The notes under the pieces were generated by a model. That model made no database searches and was not told where the DNA came from. It saw only the letters and a list, made by a program, of their open reading frames with translations. A stretch of 64,000 bases of DNA from Albula goreensis (lineage: Eukaryota > Chordata > Actinopteri > Albuliformes > Albulidae): NCBI GenBank assembly GCA_022829145.1, contig CM040745.1, forward strand, positions 40,028,144-40,092,143, read 5' to 3'. This document shows, piece after piece, positions 27,501 to 39,500 of this stretch (within the stretch, counting starts at the first letter, position 1; every line of letters begins with the position of its first letter). Made by a program: the position numbers and the translations under genes.

Positions 27501-30500
27501 GGAGCAATGGAAGAAGGTGGCTTGGTCTGATGAATCACGTTTTCTTTTGCATCACGTGGATGGCCGGGGTGCGTGTGCGTCGCTTACCTGGGGAACACGT
27601 GGCACCAGGATGCACTATCAGAAGAAGGCAAGCCGGGGAAGGCAGTGTTATGCTTTGGGCAATGTTCTGCTGGAAATGGTCAGCAGAATGGTCCACATGA
27701 ACGGTCCTGCCATTCATGTGGATGTTACTTTGACATGCACCACCTACCTAAGCATTGTTGCAGACCATGTACATCCTTTCATGGAAACAGTATTCACTGA
27801 TGGCGGTGGCCTCTTTCAGCAGAATAATGCGCCCTGCCACAAAGCAAAAATGATTCAGGAATGGTTTGAAGAACACAACAACGAGTTCAGGGTATTGACT
27901 TGGCATCCAAATTCCCCATATCGCGATCCAATCGAGTATCTGTGGGATGTGCTGGACAAACAAGTCCGATCCATGGAGGCCCCACCTTGCAACTTACAGG
28001 ACTTAAAGGATCTGCTGCTAACATCTTGGTGCCAGATACCACAGCACACCTTCAGAGGTCTTGTGGAGTCCATGCCTCAGCAGGTCAGGACTGTTTTGGC
28101 GGCAAAAGGGGGACTTACACAATATTTGGCAGGTGGTCATAATGTTATGGTTGATCGGTATATGTTAGTATGTCAGGAGGAAAAAGAAAAACATGAATAT
28201 TGTAACAGGAGATGGATCACTTGGATTGTAAGGTGTTTGGTGTTACAGTAAAGTATGAAAAAGACATAATTTTCAACTTCATCAATAAATCTGTGATTAA
28301 AACAAGCTTCTTTGAACCCGAAAATGTATTTGTGACTCATTTCATCTTGCAAAGCAGTTATTTGTTGTCTAACAACAATTTTTTTTTTTTTTTTTTTTTT
28401 TACCAAAATTTGCAGTGTTGTTCCGGTGAAGAATTGTATGGGTTATTAGTGAGGAGAAAAGTATTTGCTGTCTGCATGCTGACAGTGGAACTGGTATTTT
28501 TGGCTTGGTTTCTATATAAACTGAGTAAAACTCAAGAAGGAAGCAAACATTTTTAACAGGGAAATAACTTTGCTAAAAGGTCCAGTCAAGCGGTTTGGTG
28601 GCAAAGGATGTATTTTAATACAGTTTTTAATTTAGTGGAAATGAAGCCAGAATTAAGCAGGGGGTAGGCTAACATGAAACCCAAACTCGCTAGCCAGCAA
28701 ATTATGATTAGTTCATGTTACATGAATTAAAGATTTGTGATATAAACTCAACCCCATTATTGTTATTGCAAAATTCCGCAACTATTTTTTCAGTAAGTTG
28801 AAACCTTTTCGACTTTCCACTTGTCTGTTACCGAATATGTGATAGTCATCTGTGTTGTCTCTTCACAGGTCTTTCGGGGAGTCCTTCAGTAGCCTGTGTC
28901 CAGAGAAGCCCTGGGTGACCAAGCTGAGCTCGGCAGGACTGATCTATCTGCACTTTGGCCGGCGGGTTCTGGAGAAACTTACGAGTCTGAAGCCGGATGA
29001 CAGACAGCTGGAGGCACTTTATGACAAGGTGAGGGATGTTGAAGAACTCCTGGAGCTTCAGTCTGAGAGTCACAGAGATAAAGCAACTGGAAACTTCCTG
29101 AGTAGACTTTGATAATGAAGGTCCTCCTTTAAACATAGAGGGGTACTGTGGAGAATAGGAGTATGGACACCCTCCTTTAAGACAGAGGGTCACTGTGGAG
29201 TCTGTGAGTGTGGAGGTCCTCCCTTAAGACAGAGAGTTACCATGGAGGTCCTTGCTAAAGCCACAGTGTTTCCGTGGAGACTGTGACTCCTTTCTCTGAA
29301 ATGTGTGTGCCAGGTGCTGCCATTTTGTGAAATTCAGTCTCCACAGATGTAAATGAAGCGCAGTGGAAAACATGGCATTTCAAACTCTGTGTCTCACCAG
29401 TATTACGAGCATTAAGACTGACGGTTACCACTCAGGCACCAGCGGTCTGGGTGAGCCTGTTCGCCTGAACGCTTCCCTTATCTGTTGACAGCTGTACGAG
29501 AACTTTGTGGAAGAAGTGGATGCGGTGGACAACGGCATCTCTCAGTATGATGGGGAGGCTCGTTACGCTGTCTCCACGACCCTGAGCGCCCGCGTAAGCC
29601 ACCTGAACCCACGATGGAACAGCAAGAGCCAGGACACTGAGGTCAGTGGACATGGTCCAGAGGTAGGACATGGGTGGTACAGGAGCTCAATCACACCCAT
29701 TTGTGGCAGCACGCTTACGCTCGGGAAAGGGAATGGATGTAGCAGCACTGTACAAAAATGTTATTGGACAAAAAAAGCGTCAAAAATACATTATATTGCA
29801 TCTTAAACGAGGCATATCTGTGATCCTCACGCAACTGAATGAACGAATAAGTCTCGCTTCCATCGAGGAGAACGCAGTAATGCAGTATTGAACTCACATT
29901 TCACACTGCCCCATCTAGAGGGCTCCGAAGAAAATGCTGAAATCAAGAGAACAAAAACCCTTTGTTTTATTTTGTGCATTGTTGTGGCGTCAGTAAAAAA
30001 TACATTTTCAAAGTTTCAATGATTTGATTTCCCTTCCAACTTTAAAATGCAGTCAGTGTAGTTCCCAACATCTGATTTGAACCAGACTCCTTCACGAAAA
30101 TGTTTCAGACATCAAGAATCCATATAGGTGGTCAGAAACTACCCACAGACCCCTCGAACCCCACACCAATTCCGCCATCACAGACAGTACATTATATCAG
30201 TTCTGTATGTGGGACATGATGTATGAAGCTGCGGCTACAAGTATTGTTCATCATCATTCATTTTATAATTAGTAATTTATTCCCAGTGAATTTGGGTACT
30301 ATCAATTCCCCCTGTCCAGGTTAATTAGTCTTTGATGTTCTTCATCTCAGATCCTGTTGTGTGACAGTACCATATTCTGCTCACTAGAGGGAGCTGCTCT
30401 AAGAAGTAGGGGCAGCACCGCTAGGTGGCCGGATTGTGTTGGTATCACATATTATAATAAGACATGAGATGAACAACTACAACGATGTAATAATATAGAC

Positions 30501-33500
30501 ACAGGGAATTTACGGTAACCAGACCAAGTTTTTGTGGTTGGTTCATAGGCCGATTGTAATGAATTTTTTGGAGTCCTCATGTCTGAAACTATACCAGAAA
30601 GGAGCTTGGTCCAATTCTGATGTTGGGAACTGTGTATTTACTGAATAATATATTAATCCTACAAAAAACGAAAGTTCTGCTTGAATATGATATAATATTT
30701 TATCAGGCTCCTGAATACGTTTTCTTAAAAATAAAGCTTCGGGAGTGCTTATCGTGTATTTCTCTAACCACAGAAGCAATTTCAGGACAATCTTAGATGG
30801 TGAGTGTTGAAATCCACTATTCTTTGTTGGTTTTAAAAGGAGTGACCCTGGTGAATTAAATTCATATTTGGGTCATATTATATGAGTCAGTATTTGCTAT
30901 TTTTATAAAAAAAGAAGGAAGGAACAGACCCTATATTTAATGAGGTACTAATCATCTAAAATAACATGAAAGAGAAAACGAAAAAAATCCACCCGTACTT
31001 CAGAATCCTGACGAGGCACACTTTGCTGAAACGTTAGTTGTTTTTTTTTTTGGTGTAATAAAAAATTAGGAGCATAGAGAGTGTGCAGCCATTTCTTTTT
31101 CCTCTTTTGTATTTGCTATACTGACATGCACTGTATTAAAATGTGGCTCTATGAGAACCAAAACTGACTCACTGCAGAGATCAACACTGATTAACTTTTT
31201 CAGGCAGGGAAATGAATGCCATTTATGAATAGTCTGATATTATGTGTGGGGTGTTTACTTGTACTCCATACATATTTATGAGAGACTAAAACTGCATTTG
31301 CACATTTGTAATTTTGTAATTTACCAAGCATTTTAATACAGATGCACGAAATATTGTGTATCATATTTTCTGCATCATCCCTGGTTGTGTTGAAGCATTT
31401 TTCATTTATGGTGATAAATGATCTGTCCAGCTTAAATGTTTTTCATGTATTTGACAGAAAATGAATTTTCAAAGATATTATTGTCTAAGCAGTGGTATTA
31501 TGGGCCCCTGGGTGGGTGTAATAGAGAAAGTGCCAGTTCATGTTACTGCAGCCGTGAGTCCTGTGACTGGGTTTTTACTGTCCCAGCTGAGCTGTGGCTG
31601 GAGGCCTACATTAGAGAGGCAGTGTTCGGCCCAGGGGTTAAGCTGGTTAGAGTTCATCAGTACTGTGGCTCTTTAGAGGCCACTACTGGCCAGTCAAGGA
31701 ACTGCTAGCGGGTGAACCCACTCCGTGTTCCTGTGATGATGGGACTTGGGATATGTCTATACAGCAATGAGGGGCACACGCAAGGTGGATGCAGTCACAT
31801 GATGCAGCACTCTTTATGGTCCAGTGGGAGAGGGGTTGGAGCAGTGGGGCTCTGGAAGTTTGGTTTTGATGGGGGAAAAGAGGAGGGTTCGATACAAAAC
31901 AACACAATGGCGTGTGTCATATAATGTAGAGGCTAGTTCTGTTTGGTGATTTTATCCATGCTGTAGTGTGGTAATGGGGTGACTGGTAACTAGTGAACTT
32001 TACTTATCTGTGGCTTAAGTATCTCATCTATTATGTGGCTTACTCTCAGTTCCGGGCTCAGCATAAAGCTGCTTGCGTGTTGCAAAAAGCTCTATACAAA
32101 TAAAACTTAACTGAGTTAATAAAATAGCTGTGAGTCAGCGAACTGTTGTGTGATGAGAAAAACGCAGACGGCGTGTGCTGTGTGAGTTTGTGTCTGTGCG
32201 CGAGGGGGACGGAACGAAAGGGGCGAGCAGGGAGAGCAGAGAGAGGAGATGCGAGAGCCGGAGCGGGGATTGCGCCTAGAGATTTAGAAGCTTAAAGAAG
32301 AGAGTCGGACTGGCTGGGTGACTTAAGGTCACGCGGCGAAATTGGGTTTGACTCAGAGAATGGGAACCGCGGTACACACGCGCGGCAACACAGCGCTCAT
32401 TTAAAGGCAGAGATGTGTTTTTAACTCCAAGTCATTAGGATTTGTACAGCAATTGAGCAACTAGGTCAGAAACCTCTGTGATTCATCAGAACCTGGACAG
32501 GAAGGGAGAGGGAAGCAGCCACCCGTGCTGCGGGGCCTGTGGGCGCACTTGCAGAGAGACTGAATGAATGAATATTATATCGCTGTCTTATATTGCTTGA
32601 CACCGAGTCCATATGGGCTAATGATACACACTTTTCATATTTAAAAATCCATTTAAGAAAAAGCTAAAATTCACCACTGGCTTTTGTACATGCAGATATA
32701 GTGTAAACAGTTTCCCTGCTGAATAAACTGCAGTGTTTGCTGGGAATACACCGCATATACAGCTGTTTTTCCTTCAGCATGAAGCGCTTTGAACAAATAC
32801 AAGTTGAAAATCACTGGTGAATAGAATTTCTGCTATCAAGACCACCACTGTAGTTTTTTAAAGGCTCCTCGGCTATTTCATGGAGAATAAAACTTAGAGA
32901 TCATTTTTATATGGTGGTCCATATATGGTGTGCTTACTGTGCCAAAATGAACTCCCCTCCACAAAGGTTCATTTTTATTACAGTGGAGGAGATGTAACGT
33001 TTTGAAAGATGACATGGAAAAAAATGCTCTGGGATACTGCATACTACTTGTGTGAGTGTGGGTTAATTTTTAAATAAGGTGTTCAGGTGAAACTTGTCCA
33101 ACTAAATGCTTCCATGGATAAAGGATTCAGATCCTTTAAATTTGTGTTTTGAAGTCACTTTGCAAAATTGCTTGTATCTCAGAGCTCTGAGCCACCTCTA
33201 TTACCAGTGTATTCAGATGACAGTTGATCTGTGCTACTTTGGCTTTTCCCAGAAAACGTAGCAATTTACTTCCGCTGCAGATTAACGCATATTTACAATG
33301 ATACAATATGTATTGTAAGGTGGCAGTTTTTTTAGAGAGTGATAGAGGCGTTTCTTTCAGTTTCACAGGCTTGGAGACTGGAGTTATTTAGGAGCCCTGG
33401 ACTTTATTAGATTTGAATATTCTCCAAGTGCGTAGCAGGCTATGGGATAGTTAATGGTCTTATCTGACCCTGTGATTTCTCTTAGCGCTGTGATTTCTCA

Positions 33501-36500
33501 CCCGGCCAGTTTGCGATAATTGAAAAAGTAATGGCTTTTTCTCCACTTTCAGGAGCGTCTGCGCTAAACCATGCTCCGCTGCCCCGCCAAGCGGACCCGG
33601 GGAGGTGACAATTAGCGAAGGGGTGGGATGTAAAACGTGCTAGACTGCATGCGTGTGCCGGGGTGGGTGGGGGTCCGCATTACACCCGCAGCCTCGCATC
33701 AATACCGACGGTATCACAGTACAGTCCCACCCCCAGGGACATGGGAGGAGAGGGTGACACTTATGCTGGCTGGCTTTCCGTCCGCTGTCCCCTCCAACTT
33801 CTCCTGCCTCAGCCTCTGGTTTAAAATACCCTTAAAAGGGCGCGTCAAACGTCTTATCCAGTTTACAGCCCTAATGAGGCGATCAGACACCGAGTAAGAG
33901 CCGGAGCTAGAGCCCATGCAGACACTTGAAGCTAGTGGGATTTTAATAGAATCAAACTGGCAAGAAGCTGCATGAGTGTTACGTTTTCTTTTGAAAATGG
34001 TAGTTTCCTAATGAAGAATACATTTAAATAAATGATTATTAATCTCTCCAGTGGACCATTAAAATGACCAGTTGATCCAGTTCCATTTTGAGTCAATTCA
34101 TGCCAGAATTTTCCAATGAATTGAGTTTCGGTTAATGATCTGAGTGATCTGAAATGGAGCTCGGCCCAACCTTGGTGTTTGGTGTCTTTTTTTCTCCAGG
34201 AGGGCTTTCGTACGGCCATGGGGATGGTTGGGGCGGAGTTCCTGGACCGAGTGGATTTCTTCCAGAAGGCCTGGCTGCCGGCCCGCGCGGTGGTGGAGGG
34301 AGCGGTGCAGATGAGGACTCAGGTAACGAATGGTTAACGCTCGGCCTTAGCTCTAATACACAAGCCTCCTGGTCCATGTTCACTAACACAGTAACGGTGA
34401 CTTCAGCGGTCACAGAAATTAAATCACAGAACCGTTTCTGGCCAAAAAAAAACGCTCATTAAATCAGCGTTAATGACAAGCGTTGAACGAGGCTTTTGTC
34501 TGCACCCATACACTCAGATCAAAGCTGCGACAGAAATCAGCAATGCAAAAACAAAGCGAAGCGCCTCTCATCACAGACTGGGGTGGCAGCCAGCATGCTC
34601 AGTACTGTGTGGCTCATTCTCTGAAGGGTGATGCCAGAGAACAGCATTTAAAAGGCAGTGGACAACACTGGGGAACCTGTAGCGTTCTCCATCTGGGGAA
34701 TCGGCAGTCTGCAGAATCTTATAGTCTGAGATAGCATGTTAAGACCGCAGCATTTGTCTGAGTGTGGGTGTCGATGGTGGTTGCCAGGTGAACCCCAGAG
34801 TCTGAATGTGGGTGTTGATGGTGGTTGCCAGGTGAACCCCAGAGTCTGAGTGTGGGTGTCGATGGTGGTTGCCAGGTGAATGCCAGAGTCTGGGTGTTGA
34901 TGGTGGTTACCAGGTGAACCCCAGAGTTTGGTTGTTGATGGTGGTTGCCAGGTGAACCCCAGAGGCTGACTGTGGGTGTTGATGGTGGTTGCCAGGTGAA
35001 CCCCAGAGTCTGATTGTTGATGGTGGTTGCCAGGTAAACCCCAGAGGCTGACTGTGGGTGTTGATGGTGGTTGCCAGGTGAACCCCAGAGTCTGACTGTG
35101 GGTGTCGATGGTGGTTGCCAGGTGAACCCCAGAGTCTGATTGTTGATGGTGGTTGCCAGGTAAACCCCAGAGTCTGAGGATAGGTGTTGATTGTGGTTGC
35201 CAGGTGGATCCCAGTGGAGAGATAATTGTGTTTGGACAAGGCGGCTGTCCCTGGAAGGAGCACCTCTTTTCCATTGAGAAGGAGATGAACGTGGAGACCC
35301 CCATTAAGTTCGTCCTGTACCCTGACCAGAGCGGCCAGTGGAGGGTGCAGTGCGTCCCTGCTGGCCTCCATACCTTCCAGAACAGGTGACCCTCTCTTTC
35401 ACCTTTATCCCTTAATCCTTGTATCTCACCCTTCTAATGACCTCCTTCTTCTTCTCCTCCTCCTGTGGTGGAAGACCTCGTCTTCCTCCCTTCATCTTTC
35501 CTCAGGATGATAAAACAATTATGCCAATTACTGAGCCATGCTTTTAAAATAGGATGCTTTTCCGGGCAATTTTGGTTTGGCTAAAAAAACAGGTGGCTGA
35601 CAGGTGTATTATTTTGAATGTCATTATTATATTGAATGATTTACATTTTTATCAGCCATAGAAGAATCACATGTTGGTTATAATTTATTGTATTTAGTTT
35701 TGATGTAGTATGTTTTCATAAGGAGAAAAAATAAATGTTCTATGAACACTCATAAATGAACAGACATAAATGATTATGATTGAACACAGTTAATTATTGA
35801 TGAACTGGACAATCTGTACATAATAAAACAGTGTTTTTATAGTAGTAAATATAATTCAGACCCTCAAAAATATACTGTTTGGAGCAGTTCAGTTCATAAC
35901 CTCAATGGCATATGGCTTTTTATTTTTATGACCATTTTCCTTGTCATACCCAAACAGTAACTGAAATGCATAGAAACATAACAGTAAATAAAAAGGAAAT
36001 GCTTGTAAATTACATGCCTATGACCTGCATGTTACCAGGGGAAACCCAGTAACTCCCATCTGTCAGCTCGCAGTTATACTCTTGTTTAACGCTGTTTATT
36101 TTATGTATGCAGGTAGTGGTTTAGGCTCTGAAGGGTGACCTTATTGACTGACTGACTTTGACTGACTTTGAATGGCAGACAGATTTATTTAATTAATTAA
36201 CTTTGAATGTGACTCTTTGTAATGTAACATTTACTTCAGAAAAATCCACAAGCCGAACCACTAATTTCACATTTTGTTGTCATAAACTGTGGTTGGTCAA
36301 CTTACTCGTGGTGACTCGTACTTGTTTCTCACAGATTTGCTCTTGAAAAAGGATTGTTGAAGAAATGGATATTGATCATAACTTCGACAGGATGCTTGGG
36401 TATACTGGCAAAATATTGATTATGAATCAGGTTATGTTAAGGAGGTTGTGCTCATTTTATACAATGTCTTTGAATTCACTTGGAATACTGTGAGCAGTTC

Positions 36501-39500
36501 TAGTCATGCCACTGTAAGGAAAATCTTGAGGCTCTTGAAAAAGTACAAAGAGGTGCAACAAAATTTGTTCCTGATACCAAACGTAAAAGCTACGAGGAAA
36601 GACTCAAGACACTTAACCTATTAGGCTTAATGAAAGGGAGAGTTTAATAGAAGATTTTGCACATCTAAAAGTGCTCTACAAAATATTTTTATGTTGAGTT
36701 CTGTCAGTAGAGCAAGTGGTCATAGATATTGCAAGGTGAAATACACAGTTTTACCAAATATTAAACTGCTGTATAAAACACAAATATCAACCTGTCATCC
36801 AAATGAAACATTTTGGTATTGAAGGGATTGTGTTATAGTTGAGTGAATCAGTTTTTATTGATTTCAGGAGTACATCAGGAGATGTGGCTTCATGTCTGAA
36901 GGGAATTAGGACCAGGCCAAATTACACAACGATTTTGTTTTCGTAAAACTAATCACTACAATTTGTCCTTACAGGTGGTTAACATTACACTCATCATCAA
37001 AAAACAATTGTGGAAAATCGTGAAAAGCAAGTGAAATCACGCAGTAAAGCAATACGTTCTTGTTGATTTTCTAGTTTGAAAGAAGTTGTGCTTTGCTCTT
37101 GCCGTGGCAGGCAGAGTGATATCACCAATATAAAGATAATTAACCCCCTCTTGTCCCCAGAGAAGGCTGTGTGAAACAGGATGTGCAGAGTCATGCTGTT
37201 GCTATGGTAACGCACGCTGCTCCTAGCCTTGGGGAGCTGGTGGGTTCCTGGTCATGTCCACTGTGTGAAGCCCTTCATTGTTAGAGCCACACGGCTAGCG
37301 GTGCCGACTGCATCACGCTGTCTTTGGGGACTGGTTCCACCCAGGAGCCTGTTTGCCGGTTGCCCTGTTCACAGTGGTAGTCCATCCAGTGAAATTTCAG
37401 TGATTTTCAAGATTAAAACAGTGACAGTTTGGTCCAGAAGCAAAAAAAGAAATAAATTCTGGACAAACTTTGCATTGATTTAGACCTTTGAATCCAAAAA
37501 AAATTGATCAACTGTCTGTCATTTAAAAAAAAGTCTATATTAAAGATTATGCAACATTTTACTGCTTGTTCTCTAAGCTCAGACAAAATATCTACAACCT
37601 GTAAAAAAAATCTGTTGGTATTTAAATTGATTTTCTTTAAAAATCCACCAGAATAGTTTGATTCCTTACTTTATCATTCATATCTATTGAAAGTGCTGTA
37701 CAGAAAACTTGTAACCTCATATTTCACAGTAGGGGTAATTGAACTGGTCACTATGGGGCTTGAAGTTGCCACATTCAAGCAGCCAAATGTAATGCTGGAA
37801 AAATGGAAATTACTATCACTGGGTCCTTCTGCCTACAGGTGCTAAAATATCAATGTAGAGGCAAGATTTGAAACTCTCTTCTTTGGGGCATTCACACAGC
37901 TTGCCTTAAATGTCTTGTGTTTTCGCAGCCAGCTTGCATTGCATAGCAGGGTAGTCTGTACATAACAATTATGTTATGAAACAAGTAATTTACAATTTAA
38001 AAGGCTTTTCAAAGCTTTTCTGTCAGTGAAAGACTGTTTCAGTTAGCGATTAAAATGGTAGAGATGGCATGACTTGTTTTTATTTTATATTGTTCATTTT
38101 CACAATGAGTTTTAATAATAATTCCATGGAATTTATTTTAAATTTTAGTTAGGTGAACAGTAAATGAAATAGGAACATTTCATGCAAACAGTAAGAATCC
38201 TATGTGTTCGTACTGCTTTCGCCTAACAAGATTAGAAATTAACCAGGAATTATCTGCTTTATCTTCTGTAAGTAATGTTCATGACATTCTAAAGTGAAAA
38301 ATAGAAAGTGAGCCATTTGAAAGGTCATGGATCCAGTGCATTATAAATGTTCTCACATACAATGCATCACTAGATATCTTTTATCTTGACAAAAAAGTTA
38401 TTGCTTACAACACCGGGTTATCCATTTTTAATGGGGTTGTGGTCTTACATGGTAAGTGTAACACCATCCGATTTCCCCAGATATGCTTCTGTTTTAACTG
38501 CACTTTCATATACAGTATGTTTACTGCTCATGTATCGAGCAGGCAAATGTATTCGATCCACTCAGTGATCCATACGATCCACATTAGGTAAGGTAAGGTA
38601 CCAACGAGCAGAAAGTTGAATACTGCGTTATGATTTTCATGGTGTCTGCAAATGTGCAAGATGTAGGTTTCTCCAGGTTGTGAAATGAATGGAAGTGAAT
38701 TCTAAGGTAGGGTGAGGACTAAATGAACAGACACAAGACTATTTGTACAGAGCACAGGGTGAACAGAAAAAGACTGCACCTCGCTCATGAAAACTCACCA
38801 GATTTAAGGAAACTGTAGAGCTTAAGGTTTACTGAAGTGAAATGCCTCTCACCCTAACGTGGACGGAGGGGGCTGCCGCTAGATTCTGCTGCATCAAATC
38901 CATCTGACTGCTCTCCAATGTCTTAAATAAATAGACAAGTAAATTTGACGATTTCATGAAACATTTATTGATAATTAAATGTAGGTTTTGACATCCATAG
39001 AACAGCACAGGTGTTGCCCAATTTTCATTGTGTCGGACAAAGGGGAGGAGTTCTGAGTTTTAGAAACCTGTGATTGGCTGACTGTTGGATGAAATCCGAG
39101 GCTGGGACTGAATGAGTCACAGGAAGTTACTTAATGAGTCTTCCCTTTATAACTCAAGCTAATTCCGATAAGCTCGGTTTTATTGCTGTTCTCAGACACA
39201 ACATTCATCCCTTAATGTTATGCTTTTTGTGGTATAAATAGAAACATAATTTGGAAAAATAAGTTGTGTGCATGTGTGACAATTAAAGTTAATACTCTAG
39301 CCATAGTTGCGGGGATTTATATATGCGCAACTGCTGAATACAGTTACAAATTTAGACCCTGACCATCCTAACAGGTGTTTTATTTCAGTGTTTATCATGG
39401 CTGCAAAGAAATAACATTCTGTAAACATTTGTGCATCTTACGATAGCTGCATCAGCAGACAGAACAGGAAGCTTACTCAAGCTTAAGTACTTTTCTACTT

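Larger units (their letters stand above)
29642..34199 (+). other. myg1: myg1 intron 4
   Basis: A 4.6-kb intron containing the hammerhead candidate and SINE copy C. A GC- and purine-rich patch at 32160-32420 and another near 33570-33740 carry no recognisable exon. Confidence 0.6.

Noticed and set aside
32160..32420. GC- and purine-rich patch considered as a CpG island or exon
   Set aside because: No open frame with coding character, no start or splice sites that fit, and it is internal to a myg1 intron.
34648..35371. Long minus-strand frames over the 44/38-bp array
   Set aside because: Repeat-generated; the plus strand carries the real myg1 exon and its splice site.
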